The notes: generated by a model from the sequence alone, not told the origin. A DNA stretch of 64,000 nt from Streptomyces barkulensis (GCF_002843305.1 NZ_PGSG01000027.1:1-64000); one strand, 5' to 3'; positions 36,902 through 47,845 are shown, counted from the first letter of the stretch. Translations and numbers: made by a program.

Positions 36902-38368
36902 ATGACTGAGCGGACAGCCGAGAGTCAGGTACCCGAGGACCTCGAGAGCGAGCGCGGGAGCCGGAAGAACGGCCTGCTCGGGAAGGTGAGCGACGAACTC
37001 GCCGAGAACATGAAGCAGGGCTGGGCCGACACCGAGCGACACGACCTCAAGACCATCCCACAGGCCGCGTACACCGCGCGCCGCCGGGCCAGACTCTCCG
37101 CCCGCTTCCCCGGCGAACTGCTGGTGATCCCCTCCGGTAACCCCAAGGTTCGCTCCAACGACACGGACTACCCATTCCGGCCTTCCTCCGACTACGTCTA
37201 CCTGACGGGTGACCAATCGCAGGACGCCGTGCTGGTCCTGGAGCCCGGCCAGGACGGCACACACAGAGCGATCGCCTACATGCTGCCCCGATCGGACCGC
37301 GAGAGTGGCGAGTTCTGGCAGGACTACCACGGCGAGCTCTGGGACGGCCGGCGCAACAGCCTCGCCGAGAACGAGCAACTCCTGGGGCTGCCGTGCCGCG
37401 ATGTGCGCACGCTGACCGGGCGGCTGGCCGAGGCCACCGGCCCGATCCGCCTGCTGCGCGGCTACGACGCCGGTGTCGAGGCCGCCCTGCATGACAAGGT
37501 CACCGCGGAACGCGACGGTGAGTTCCACGTCTTCCTCTCCGAGATGCGCTTGGTCAAAGACGAGTTCGAGATCGCCGACCTGCGCTTCGCCTGCGAGGCG
37601 ACCACCCGCGGCTTCGAGGACGTCGTGCGCGTCCTCGGCACGGACGAGCCGACCCTGGAGCGCAGGATCGAGGGCACGTTCTTCCTGCGCGCGCGGATCG
37701 AAGGCAACGACGTCGGCTATGCCTCGATCTGCGCCGCGGGCGAGCACGCCACGACGCTGCACTGGGTCCGCAACGACGGCGCTGCCCGTCCCGGTGATTT
37801 GCTGCTGCTCGACGCCGGAGTGGAGACCAACAACCTCTACACCGCCGACGTCACCCGCACCCTGCCCGTCAGCGGCCGCTTCACCCCGATCCAGCGCAAG
37901 GTCTACGAAGCGGTGTTCGCGGCGCAGGAGGCCGGCATCGCTGCGGTCAAGCCCGGCGCCGCCTACCGGGACTTTCACGACGCTGCCCAGCGGACCCTGG
38001 CCGAGCACCTGGTCTCCTGGGGCCTGTTCGGCGACCGGTCGGTGGACGAGGTCTTCGCGCTCGGCCTGCAGCGCCGCTGGACTCTGGCCGGCACCGGTCA
38101 CATGATCGGTCTGGACGTCCACGATTGCGCCAAGGCCCGCACCGAACTGTACGTGGACGGCACGCTGGAGCCCGGCATGGTGCTCACCGTCGAGCCGGGG
38201 ATGTATTTCCAGTCTGACGACCTGACCGTGCCCGAGGAGTACCGCGGCATCGGCGTCCGGATCGAGGACGACATCTTGGTCACCGCCGACGGCAACGAGA
38301 ACCTCTCGGCCGACCTGCCCAGGACGGCGGACGAGGTCGAGGCCTGGATGGCCCGGCTGCGGGGCTGA
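36902..38368 (+). CDS. Xaa-Pro aminopeptidase (M24B), second copy
   Basis: 488 aa. The acidic N-terminus MTERTAESQVPEDLE is followed by the AMP_N domain (KVRSNDTDYPFRPSSDYVYL). The catalytic domain has the full metal set: Asp in LLLDAGVETNNLYTADVTRT, His in GTGHMIGLDVHD, Glu in TVEPGMYF and VRIEDDILV. ATG 36902 follows AGGAG. It is collinear with the 27998-29461 protein throughout, so the two are paralogues. Its high GC and normal codon use suggest the native copy. Probably controlled by the divergent XRE-cupin protein. Confidence 0.93.
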   Translation: MTERTAESQVPEDLESERGSRKNGLLGKVSDELAENMKQGWADTERHDLKTIPQAAYTARRRARLSARFPGELLVIPSGNPKVRSNDTDYPFRPSSDYVYLTGDQSQDAVLVLEPGQDGTHRAIAYMLPRSDRESGEFWQDYHGELWDGRRNSLAENEQLLGLPCRDVRTLTGRLAEATGPIRLLRGYDAGVEAALHDKVTAERDGEFHVFLSEMRLVKDEFEIADLRFACEATTRGFEDVVRVLGTDEPTLERRIEGTFFLRARIEGNDVGYASICAAGEHATTLHWVRNDGAARPGDLLLLDAGVETNNLYTADVTRTLPVSGRFTPIQRKVYEAVFAAQEAGIAAVKPGAAYRDFHDAAQRTLAEHLVSWGLFGDRSVDEVFALGLQRRWTLAGTGHMIGLDVHDCAKARTELYVDGTLEPGMVLTVEPGMYFQSDDLTVPEEYRGIGVRIEDDILVTADGNENLSADLPRTADEVEAWMARLRG

Positions 38369-38616
38369 CGACCGCCACACGTCCCCCCGCGTCCGCTACA
38401 GCAGGCCGAGCAGCTTCAGATCCGCGACGCACTTACCGATGAACCCTGGTGAGAGCGAGGGTACGGCACCGCCACCGACCCCCAGGGTCCCGGCTCGCCC
38501 GGGCGGGCGTACGCCGACAGCAGCGGCAGCACGGCGACAGTCGGCGCTGGTGGTCGGGCAGGCCCCGCATCGCCGCCTCGAAGCGCATGTGCCACTCTCG
38601 GCGATCGTCGAGCCGG

Positions 38617-39036
38617 GTGATTGCGACCGGATACAACGCCAAGCCCCTGGAGCGTCTCACCTGCCTCGTCCTGCCCGCTGCCGACGAACCCTTCCTCGTA
38701 GTACCGGAGCTGGAGCGGGCCGAGGCGCACGCCTCCCCGGCCGGGGGCCTCGGTATCGAGATCACCGGCCGGGGCGGGACCGAGGCCCCGTACGCTCTCG
38801 TCGCCGCCCGCCTTCCCCGCAGCACGGTGCGGGTCGCGGTGGAGCATCACATGTGGGCCGAGAAGGCCGCCGCCTTCCGCACCGTGCTGCCCGACGCCCG
38901 GCAGGAACTCGACGGGCAGGTGCTCGACGCGCTGCGGATCCGCAAGACCCCAGCTGAGGCCGAGGTGCTGCGTCGGGCCGGAGCCGCTATCGACCAGGTG
39001 CACGCCCGCATGGGGGAGTGGTTGCGGGCCGGGCGC
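38617..39036 (+). pseudogene. N-terminal fragment of a third M24 peptidase
   Basis: The frame from about 38617 reads IATGYNAKPLERLTCLVLPA, VPELERAEAHASPAGGLGIE, HHMWAEKAAAFRTVLPDARQ, LRIRKTPAEAEVLRRAGAAI and DQVHARMGEWLRAGR. This is the creatinase N-domain and the first helix of the M24 catalytic domain. Everything with the metal ligands is absent: coding similarity stops at ~39036, where unrelated sequence begins. No credible start codon with a ribosome site remains; 38369-38616 is featureless. Confidence 0.7.
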
Positions 39037-39611
39037 GCGCCGCCGGGCCGACCGGGGCGCGGTCCAGTCGGTCCAGGGCCGTCCAGGCGAGGTCGAAGCG
39101 CCCGGCCGCCTCGGCATCCCGGGCGGCGACCAACAGGTTGGGCCGGGAGCCGTCGGCGCGGCCGCACGTCAACAGGCAGAACTCGGCGTCCCAGGCCCAG
39201 TCGCCGCTGTCCCGCGCGGCGGCGGCATCGGCCAGCGCATGGACCAAGCAGACCGGGATCCCGGCCGGGGCCAAGCCCTGTCTGACAAATGAACACCGAG
39301 CGGGTGCGTGCTTGGTCCGACTGCCTTGCTGTCCTGACGACAGTCAGTGATTCTGGGCGAGTGCCAGGGCAGAGGAAGAGAAGGCGGCGGCAAGGGGACG
39401 CGCGGCAGCGGCTTGCTGCCCGCACCGCGCCGAACCCGGAACGGTTCAGTCACCACCACGGCCGCCGTCCCGTCCGCCGGGCCCGCGACGGTCGACGCGG
39501 CGGCCCCGGAGTAACCACCGGCGGCCGAAGCCGGACCACCCCCGCTCGCGCGGGGACCAGCTTCCTGACCTGCGGAGTTAGAACGGCTTTGCTGTTCCTT
39601 GACCTGGGTTT

Positions 39612-39642
39612 CTCTCTGTCACCCGTACATGGTGACAGAGAG
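39612..39642. repeat. Perfect 12-bp hairpin ahead of a ribosome-site-like sequence
   Basis: CTCTCTGTCACC (39612-39623) pairs with 39631-39642 around CGTACAT. It is followed at once by AGGAGG and an eight-codon frame GTG-ATG...TGA (39651-39677). Its role is unknown: a leader-peptide/attenuator-like device, or an element end. Confidence 0.5.
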
Positions 39643-39749
39643 GAGGCGCTGTGATGGGCATGGAGAAAGAAGGGTGAGGCGGAAGCTTCATGAGGCGGGC
39701 CAGCCAAGTGGTTGGCCTGCTGCGCTGCGCTTTCCGAGACAGCCAGTCC

Positions 39750-39781
39750 CCGGGCGGGCATCCGTACGGCTGCCCGCCCGG
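39750..39781. terminator. Strong hairpin beyond sdaA
   Basis: CCGGGCGGGCA (39750-39760) pairs perfectly with 39771-39781 over a 10-nt loop. It is 175 bp past the sdaA stop and probably ends the glycine-riboswitch operon. Confidence 0.55.
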
Positions 39782-39955
39782 AGACTCCGGAGCTGATCAG
39801 GTGCTGTGCGGGTGCTCCGCCCGGCCCCTTCCCAGGGAGTTTTCAGGGACTCTCCGCTTCTTCCGAGGGACTTCTCAGGGACTTTCCGTCGTGTAGACGA
39901 GAAAGGGCCCGACAGTTCCGAAAGGACAGGAACCGCAGGTCAGGGCGGCCGCCCC

Positions 39956-41365
<1,410 letters not shown>

Positions 41366-41548
41366 GGTGGCGGACTCCCTTGTCTGCTCGTGGTTCGCGG
41401 CCCGCCGGGTAAGGCGGGCGTGGAGCCCCGCGGGTGTGCGGGACGGGGGACACGGTGTCGGTGGCCGGGGGGGCCGGTGAGCCGGGTGGACTGGGCGGAC
41501 CGGGTGCGCCGCCGGCGGGGGCGGCGCACCCGGGTGCCGCGCCGGGGC

Positions 41549-42817
41549 CTACAGGCCCGGGTACAGCGGGTGCTTGTCGGCCAGCGCGGACACGCGGCCG
41601 GCCAGCTGCTTGGCCTTCGCCTCGTCGAACGAGGGCTTCAGCGCCTCGGCGATGACGTCCGCGACCTCGCGGAAGTCGTCGGTGGTGAAGCCGCGCGTGG
41701 CCAGCGCCGGGGTGCCGATGCGCAGACCCGAGGTGACCATCGGCGGGCGGGGGTCGTTCGGGATGGCGTTGCGGTTGACGGTGATGCCGATGGCGTGCAG
41801 GCGGTCCTCGGCCTGCCGGCCGTCCAGCTCGCTGTCGCGCAGGTCGACCAGGACCAGGTGGACGTCGGTGCCGCCCGACAGCACGGCGACGCCCGCCTCG
41901 GCCGCGTCCGGCCGCGTCAGCCGCTCGGCCAGCAGCTTCGCGCCCTCCAGGGTACGGCGCTGGCGGTCCTTGAACTCCTCCGTCGCCGCGATCTTGAAGG
42001 AGACGGCCTTCGCCGCGATGACGTGCTCCAGCGGGCCGCCCTGCTGGCCGGGGAAGACCGCGGAGTTGATCTTCTTGGCGTGCTCCTGCTTCGACAGGAT
42101 CACCCCGCCGCGCGGGCCGCCGAGCGTCTTGTGGGTCGTGGTGGTGACCACGTCCGCGTACGGCACCGGGTTGGGGTGGAGGCCCGCGGCCACCAGGCCG
42201 GCGAAGTGCGCCATGTCCACCATCAGCAGCGCGCCGACCTCGTCGGCGATGCGGCGGAAGGCGGCGAAGTCGAGCTGCCTGGGGTACGCCGACCAGCCGG
42301 CGATGATCAGCTTCGGACGGCGCTCCCGCGCCAGCCGCTCGACCTCCTCCATGTCGACCAGCCCGGTCTCGGCGTCGACGTGGTAGGCGACCACGTCGTA
42401 CAGCTTGCCGGAGAAGTTGATCTTCATGCCGTGGGTCAGGTGGCCGCCGTGCGCCAGGTCCAGACCCAGGATGGTGTCGCCCGGCTGCAGCAGGGCGAAC
42501 ATCGCCGCGGCGTTGGCCGAGGCGCCCGAGTGCGGCTGGACGTTGGCGGCCTCGGCGCCGAAGAGGTCCTTCACCCGCTCGCGGGCGATGTCCTCGATCA
42601 CGTCGACGTGCTCGCAGCCGCCGTAGTAGCGGCGGCCGGGGTAGCCCTCGGCGTACTTGTTGGTGAGGACCGAGCCCTGGGCCTGGAGGGCGGCGACCGG
42701 AGCGAAGTTCTCCGAGGCGATCATCTCCAGGGTGGTCTGCTGGCGGCGCAGCTCGGCGTCGACGGCTGCGGCGACGTCGGGATCGACCTCGTGCAGGGAA
42801 CTGTTCAGAAGCGACAT
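41549..42817 (-). CDS. glyA: Serine hydroxymethyltransferase
   Basis: 422 aa PLP enzyme interconverting serine and glycine with tetrahydrofolate. The PLP lysine is in [23 protein letters not shown] and [15 protein letters not shown] are typical. ATG 42817 follows GGAAAG. Third gene in the riboswitch operon. Actinomycetes often carry another glyA for biosynthesis; the location here suggests a catabolic role. Confidence 0.96.
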   Translation of the reverse strand: MSLLNSSLHEVDPDVAAAVDAELRRQQTTLEMIASENFAPVAALQAQGSVLTNKYAEGYPGRRYYGGCEHVDVIEDIARERVKDLFGAEAANVQPHSGASANAAAMFALLQPGDTILGLDLAHGGHLTHGMKINFSGKLYDVVAYHVDAETGLVDMEEVERLARERRPKLIIAGWSAYPRQLDFAAFRRIADEVGALLMVDMAHFAGLVAAGLHPNPVPYADVVTTTTHKTLGGPRGGVILSKQEHAKKINSAVFPGQQGGPLEHVIAAKAVSFKIAATEEFKDRQRRTLEGAKLLAERLTRPDAAEAGVAVLSGGTDVHLVLVDLRDSELDGRQAEDRLHAIGITVNRNAIPNDPRPPMVTSGLRIGTPALATRGFTTDDFREVADVIAEALKPSFDEAKAKQLAGRVSALADKHPLYPGL

Positions 42818-42891
42818 CCGGGTCTTTCCGATCGTGGTGGGATGGCGGCGGACGGCGGATCCGGGCGCGGAGGAGGCGGGCGGGCCGCCGC

Positions 42892-43269
42892 TCACTCGCC
42901 GGTGAAGGCGGCGTACTCGTCGGCGGACAGCAGGTCCGCCGGCTCGTCCGTCACCCGGACTTTGAACAGCCAACCGCCCTCGTAGGGGGCGGAGTTCACC
43001 AGCGCCGGGTCGTCCACCACGTCCTGGTTGACCTCGGTGACCTCACCGGTGACCGGCGCGTACAGGTCGCTGACCGACTTGGTCGACTCCAGTTCGCCGC
43101 AGGTCTCACCCGCGGTCACTGTGTCGCCGACCTCCGGGAGCTGCACGAAGACGACGTCGCCGAGGGCGTTCGCCGCGTGCTCGGTGATGCCGATCGTCGA
43201 GACGCCGTCCTCGGCGGCCGACAGCCACTCGTGCTCCTTGCTGTAGCGCAGCTGCTGGGGGTTGCTCAT
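42892..43269 (-). CDS. gcvH: Glycine cleavage system H protein
   Basis: 125 aa lipoyl carrier shuttling the aminomethyl group between P and T proteins. The lipoylated lysine is in [26 protein letters not shown] precedes ATG 43269. The P-protein gene (gcvP) is not in the window, as is usual in Streptomyces, where it maps elsewhere. Confidence 0.96.
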   Translation of the reverse strand: MSNPQQLRYSKEHEWLSAAEDGVSTIGITEHAANALGDVVFVQLPEVGDTVTAGETCGELESTKSVSDLYAPVTGEVTEVNQDVVDDPALVNSAPYEGGWLFKVRVTDEPADLLSADEYAAFTGE

Positions 43270-43380
43270 GACGTGATTCTCCTGATCAGGGGTGTGGTGT
43301 GAGAAACGGGTCTTGCCAGGTGGGACGGTGTCCCGGGCGGGGGGTGCGGCAAGCGGTCGGTCGAGCGGTGGGCTGGTGGG

Positions 43381-43407
43381 CGGTACGGGCGGTACGGGCG
43401 GTACGGC
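43381..43407. repeat. Three tandem 9-bp repeats
   Basis: CGGTACGGG twice and CGGTACGGC once, in the gcvT-gcvH spacer. Confidence 0.65.
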
Positions 43408-43433
43408 CGGTGGTGCGGCGGTGGCCGGGGCCG

Positions 43434-44561
43434 TCAGCGCTCGCGCCGGTAGAACGGCAGCGCGACGACCTCGTAGGGCTCATGCGTACCGCGGATGTCC
43501 ACCGCCACACCCTCGGTGCCCGGGGCGGCGTGGGCGGCGTCCACGTACGCCATGGCGACCGGCCTGCCCAGCGTGGGGGAGGGGGCGCCGGAGGTGACCT
43601 CGCCGATCACCGAGCCGTCCGCGCCGACCACCGCGTATCCGGCGCGCGGCACCCGGCGGCCGGCGGCGACCAGGCCGACCAGCTTGCGCGGCGGGTTCTC
43701 GGCGGCGCGTGCGGCGGCGGCCTCCAGGGCGGCGCGGCCGGTGAAGTCGCCGGGCTTGTCGAACTTCACCACGCGGCCGAGCCCGGCGTCGAAGGGGGTG
43801 GTGGAGCGGGTCAGCTCGTGCCCGTACAGCGGCATGCCCGCCTCCAGTCGCAGCGTGTCGCGGCAGGACAGCCCGCACGGCACCAGGCCCTCGTCCGCCC
43901 CGGCCTCGGTCAGCGCCCGCCACAGCGTCTCGGCGTCGCCGGGGGCGACGAACAGCTCGAAGCCGTCCTCGCCGGTGTAGCCGGTGCGGGCGATCAGCGC
44001 CTCCACGCCCGCCACCGTGCCGGGCAGCCCGGCGTAGTACTTCAGGCCGTCGAGATCGGCGTCGGTGACCTTCGCCAGGACGGCGGCCGCCCGCGGCCCC
44101 TGGACGGCCAGGAGGGCGTAGGCGTCGCGGTCGTCGCGCACGGCGGCGCCGGTGAGACCGGAGGCGGCGAGCCGCTCGGTGAGGGCGTCCAGCACCACCT
44201 GGGCGTTGGAGGCGTTGGCGACGACCAGGTACTCCTCGTCGCCCAGCCGGTAGACGATCAGGTCGTCGAGGATGCCGCCGGACTCGTCGCAGATCATGGT
44301 GTAGCGCGCCCGGCCCACGGCGACGGCGGACAGATGGCCGACCAGGGCGCGGTCCAGCAGCTCGCCGGCCTGCGGGCCGGTGACGGCGATCTCACCCATG
44401 TGGCTCAGGTCGAACAGGCCGGCGCGGGTGCGCACGGCGTTGTGCTCGTCGCGCTCGCTGCCGTAGCGCAGCGGCATGTCCCAGCCGGCGAAGTCCGTCA
44501 TGGTCGCGCCCAGGGCGCGGTGCACGGAGTCGAGGGCGGTACGGCGGGGGGAATCACTCAT
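43434..44561 (-). CDS. gcvT: Glycine cleavage system T protein (aminomethyltransferase)
   Basis: 375 aa folate-dependent aminomethyltransferase. Typical sequences are [34 protein letters not shown] and the C-terminal [24 protein letters not shown] 44561 follows GGGAG. First gene of the operon, directly downstream of a tandem glycine riboswitch. Longer in-frame reading upstream runs through the riboswitch and is not coding. Confidence 0.96.
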   Translation of the reverse strand: MSDSPRRTALDSVHRALGATMTDFAGWDMPLRYGSERDEHNAVRTRAGLFDLSHMGEIAVTGPQAGELLDRALVGHLSAVAVGRARYTMICDESGGILDDLIVYRLGDEEYLVVANASNAQVVLDALTERLAASGLTGAAVRDDRDAYALLAVQGPRAAAVLAKVTDADLDGLKYYAGLPGTVAGVEALIARTGYTGEDGFELFVAPGDAETLWRALTEAGADEGLVPCGLSCRDTLRLEAGMPLYGHELTRSTTPFDAGLGRVVKFDKPGDFTGRAALEAAAARAAENPPRKLVGLVAAGRRVPRAGYAVVGADGSVIGEVTSGAPSPTLGRPVAMAYVDAAHAAPGTEGVAVDIRGTHEPYEVVALPFYRRER

Positions 44562-44611
44562 GGTCGGCAGGCTCCCGGGCGAGGTGGCGATGTCGTACGA
44601 GGACGGCGGAA

Positions 44612-44842
44612 AGGACACGTCCTCCCCATCTGTCATCGGAACCTGAGAGGTTCGCCACGAGTCCGCACGGGCGGGCCACGGCTTGCACCTTGGGTGGGAC
44701 GGCTCCGCTGGGGGCCGCCCGCTTTTCAGATCTGCCTCGTCCACACGGTATCGGGGCCTGAGAGATTCAAGGGAGGACTTGCTCCTTCGGCGCCCCGGAA
44801 ACCGTCGTGACCAGCGTTTTCCGGGAACTCTCCCGTGCGGAC
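44612..44842 (-). promoter_or_regulatory. Tandem glycine riboswitch
   Basis: On the minus strand two aptamers are recognisable. The first opens GGGAGAGTTCCCGG, has CGCCGAAGGAGCAAG, and closes CTCTCAGGCCCC. The second has CACCCAAGGTGCAAG and closes CCTCTCAGGTTCC, followed by GGGGAGG. This is the known architecture of cooperative glycine sensors ahead of gcv genes; in Streptomyces they are reported to turn expression on with glycine. It lies 50 bp before gcvT. Confidence 0.92.
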
Positions 44843-45069
44843 TCGATCGGCCGGTATGCAGTTGACCCGCTCATCATCGCACGCCCGGCGCACACCGCCC
44901 CCGGGCGGGCGCGAAGCCGTGCCGCCGTGGCCGGGACGAGGGGGGTGACGTGACGGGTACGGCACCGTGACACACCTGGTGAGCTGCCGTCTTGTCCGCC
45001 GTCGTCCTTCTTGACACGCTCAGGGTGACGCCGCGAGCACGTGGCGCGAAAGCGGGGAGGGCGTATCCG

Positions 45070-45777
45070 GTGAGCAGCCTGGAGAGTGCTTGTACGGCAC
45101 AGGGCGGAGCGCCGCCCCGGCGCAGGGCGGCCCCGAAGAAGGCGGCGTCCGCGGCGGCGCGGGCGGCGGTGCCCGCGGCGGCGCCGGAGAGGGCGGGGAG
45201 AGCCGGCGGACGCGATCTGCGCGGCACCGCGGCGGTGCGGATCCTGCGCTTCCCCGCGGGCGACCGGGTGGTCGTCTCGGGGCTGCCGGGCAGCGGCAAG
45301 TCCACCCTGATCCGCCGCGTGGTCGCCGAGGGCGACTCGGTGGTGCGGATCGACTCCCAGGACATGCGGGAGCGCTGGGAGCGGCGGATGCCCGCCCGGC
45401 TGCCGTACGCCGTCTACCGTCCTCTGGTGAGGATCGCGCACTACCTCGCGCTGTGGCGGGCCCTGGCCTCGGGCGCCGGTGTGGTGGTGCACGACTGCGG
45501 GGCCCAGGGCTGGGTGCGCCGCTGGCTGGCCCGGGACGCGCGGCGGCGCGGGCGGGCCGTGCACCTGCTGTTGCTGGACGTGCCGCCCGGAGTGGCGCTG
45601 GCCGGGCAGGCGGAGCGGGGGCGCGGGGTGTCGGCGTACGCCTTCGCCCGGCACCGGCGGGCGGTGCGCCGGCTGGTGGCGGACGCGGAGGCCGGGCGGC
45701 TGCCCAGGGGCTGCGTCGCGTCGGTGCTGCTGGACCGGGGAGCGGCGGGGGCACTGCGCGGGGTGGTGTTCGACTGA
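45070..45777 (+). CDS. P-loop ATPase/kinase-like protein
   Basis: 235 aa from GTG 45070 (GGGAGG upstream); a TTG at 44992 is a weaker alternative. After a basic Ala-rich N-terminus comes the Walker A VVVSGLPGSGKSTLIRR, then an AAA_33-like domain with VVVHDCGAQGWVRRWLARDA and VHLLLLDVPPGVALAGQ. It resembles small kinases acting on nucleotides or antibiotics, but the substrate is unknown. Divergent from the gcv operon. Confidence 0.8.
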   Translation: MSSLESACTAQGGAPPRRRAAPKKAASAAARAAVPAAAPERAGRAGGRDLRGTAAVRILRFPAGDRVVVSGLPGSGKSTLIRRVVAEGDSVVRIDSQDMRERWERRMPARLPYAVYRPLVRIAHYLALWRALASGAGVVVHDCGAQGWVRRWLARDARRRGRAVHLLLLDVPPGVALAGQAERGRGVSAYAFARHRRAVRRLVADAEAGRLPRGCVASVLLDRGAAGALRGVVFD

Positions 45778-45871
45778 CGTCCGCGCCGGTGCCCGCGCGT
45801 CCCGCGCTCCCAGTGAAAGCGGGCGCGGCCGGCGGAGGGGCGCACCCGTCCGGTGCCGATAGGGTTTTCCC

Positions 45872-46651
45872 ATGAGCATCCCGCAGCAGTACGGACCGGG
45901 GCACGGCGGCGGCTGGCCCGGCAACGAACTGGAGGAGACCCTCGCCGCCTCCCTCGGCGCCCCGGGAGCGGGCGCCCGGCTGCTGGAGGTGCTCGGCCGC
46001 AGCAGTCTGTGGGTGCCGCTGCCCGAGGGCGGCGGGCCGGACAGCCCCAACCTCGACCTGCCCACGATCCAGCTCGACGGGGCGCCCTACGTGCCCGTCT
46101 TCAGCTCCGAGCAGCAGTTCCGGCAGTGCGTCGGCTCGCATCTGCCCTTCGCCGTCGCACCCGCGCGGGAGTTCGCCCGCGGCCTGCCGCCGCAGGTGGG
46201 CATCGCGGTCAACCCCGACGGCGCCGTCGGCGTCCCGCTGCCCCCGGAGGCCGTGGCCGAACTGTGCCGCGAGGGCGGGGCCGAGGGGATCCCGGGGGTG
46301 GCGAGCGGCGCCCGGGTCCGGCTCTTCGAGCCGGACTGGCAGGAGGAGCCGGTGGACTTCCTGGCCGCCGCGGCCGGGGAGTTCGCGGTGCTGCCGCAGG
46401 TCCGCACCGCGCGCCGCGGTCTGGCCAGCGTCGAGGGGGACCCGCCCGCGCTGTTCGTCGGGGTGGAACTGGACCTGCTGGACCCGCAGGCCCGCGCGGC
46501 GGCGCACGAGGCGCTCGGCCGCGCGCTGGGCCGGGAGCCGGTGCGGTGGCCGGTGCAGATGGTGCTGCTGGACGCGGCCCAGGACCCGGTCGTGGACTGG
46601 ATGCGCCAGTGCGTGCGGCCCTTCTACGACCGCCAGGGCCGGACGTACTGA
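45872..46651 (+). CDS. SseB-family protein (enhanced serine sensitivity)
   Basis: 259 aa. The N-terminal SseB domain has VLGRSSLWVPLPEG and APYVPVFSSEQQFRQCVG; the C-terminal SseB_C-like half has ALFVGVELDLLDP and ends VDWMRQCVRPFYDRQGRTY. Soluble, function poorly known. Overexpressed SseB causes serine sensitivity in E. coli, which is notable beside a serine/glycine degradation operon. The next gene is a related protein. Confidence 0.85.
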   Translation: MSIPQQYGPGHGGGWPGNELEETLAASLGAPGAGARLLEVLGRSSLWVPLPEGGGPDSPNLDLPTIQLDGAPYVPVFSSEQQFRQCVGSHLPFAVAPAREFARGLPPQVGIAVNPDGAVGVPLPPEAVAELCREGGAEGIPGVASGARVRLFEPDWQEEPVDFLAAAAGEFAVLPQVRTARRGLASVEGDPPALFVGVELDLLDPQARAAAHEALGRALGREPVRWPVQMVLLDAAQDPVVDWMRQCVRPFYDRQGRTY

Positions 46652-46686
46652 CCCCGGGCAGCCCGGCGTCCCGCCCGGAGTCACGC

Positions 46687-46710
46687 GCGGCCGCGGCCGC
46701 GGCCGCGGCC
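46687..46710. repeat. Four tandem GCGGCC hexamers
   Basis: A self-complementary tract in the gap between the two SseB-like genes. Confidence 0.7.
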
Positions 46711-46853
46711 GGGTGCCCGGCCCCGGCGCCTCTGCCCGGAAACGGCCGAGTGGTCCGGACCCTGTCGGTTGCGGACCGTAAGCTGGTTGGATGTCGGGAC
46801 GGGACGCGCGCGCGGCCCGGTGAGCGAGGACGACGCGAGAAGGGGCGGCCCAC

Positions 46854-47630
46854 GTGAGCGCGGGTGGAAGCGTTGAGCAGCTGCTGCGGCAGGTGGCGCC
46901 CGGGCGGTACGACACCTATGAAGCGCTGTTGGGTGCCCTCGCCTCCGGCCGGGTGTGGATGCTGCTCTGGCACGGCCAGTCCGGTTCCCCCGACGCCCAG
47001 TACGGGAACATGGAGGTCGCCGGACACGGCTACGCGCCCTGTGTGACCTCCGAGCACGAGCTGACGGCCTCCGGCTGGACCAGGGCCCACGAGGTGGTCG
47101 GCGGGCGCGACATCGCCGCCGCCCTCTTCCCCGACCGCTGGGGGCTGTGGCTCAACCCGCACGCGCCCGGCGGCGGCGTCGGCATCCCCTGGCTGGACCT
47201 GCGCCGGATCGCGGGAGGGCTGGAGAGGCTGCCGGCCGGTCCGCTGCGCATCGGCGAACCGACCGTGGACGTACCGCACTTCTACGCCCAGCTGGTGCAC
47301 AACGCCCACCGCACGCCCGCCGTGCGCACCCTGCGCCGGGCCTGGGTGCAGCCCGCCCTGGGCGCGCCGCGGCTGGTGATCGGGCTCGACCTGTACGACT
47401 CCGCGCCGCAGGCGGTGGAGTCGGTGCGCTCGATGATGCGGCAGTCGGTGGCCGCGGTGCCGGACGGGCTGGCGGTGTCCACGGTGTCGATGTCGGACGA
47501 GTACGACCCGGTCGCCATGTGGCTGCGGGCCAACTCCCGCCCGTTCTTCGACCGTGACGCCCACGCCGCCGCTCCCGCCGCCCCCGCGGCGGCCCCCGGA
47601 CACGGCTACGGCTACCCCCGCCCCTACTGA
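46854..47630 (+). CDS. Second SseB-like protein
   Basis: 258 aa. Starts VEQLLRQVAPGRYDTYEALL, then ASGRVWMLLWHGQSGSPDAQ, and has the SseB-like C-terminal pattern (RLVIGLDLYDSAPQAVESVR ... VAMWLRANSRPFFDRD) parallel to the preceding protein. It ends in an Ala/Pro/Tyr-rich tail. GTG 46854 is preceded by AAGGGG. Function unknown. Confidence 0.78.
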   Translation: MSAGGSVEQLLRQVAPGRYDTYEALLGALASGRVWMLLWHGQSGSPDAQYGNMEVAGHGYAPCVTSEHELTASGWTRAHEVVGGRDIAAALFPDRWGLWLNPHAPGGGVGIPWLDLRRIAGGLERLPAGPLRIGEPTVDVPHFYAQLVHNAHRTPAVRTLRRAWVQPALGAPRLVIGLDLYDSAPQAVESVRSMMRQSVAAVPDGLAVSTVSMSDEYDPVAMWLRANSRPFFDRDAHAAAPAAPAAAPGHGYGYPRPY

Positions 47631-47845
47631 CCTCCTGCCGACAAGCCTCCTCCGGCGCCGGGCCCCGCCCTGTCGGCGACCGGTGGTTTCGTCCGGTATC
47701 AATGCTTTGACCTGCACTGTCGCTGTTTCGGGCGCCAGGGTCTCAGGTCTATATCACCGACATGCGGACAGTTCACACCGATGGTTGGGCGCAGTACTGT
47801 TCGGGCGACCAGCAGTCAAACCGTCACCGACCCCTGAGGTGGAAC

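Larger units (their letters stand above)
39037..39955. other. Degenerate right boundary of the island
   Basis: The minus strand of ~39037-39275 keeps a coding-like frame (SGDWAWDAEFCLLTCGRADG, AEAAGRFDLAWTALDRL) with no start and no family I recognise. From 39300 to 39955 I see no gene, only hairpins (39612, 39750) and near-repeats of TTTTCAGGGACTCTCCG (39841) and TTCTCAGGGACTTTCCG (39873). Confidence 0.45.

Noticed and set aside
39540..39700. Possible tRNA or tmRNA at the island boundary as an attachment site
   Set aside because: The hairpins do not form a cloverleaf, and no TTCRA-type T-loop with CCA-adjacent acceptor stem could be found.
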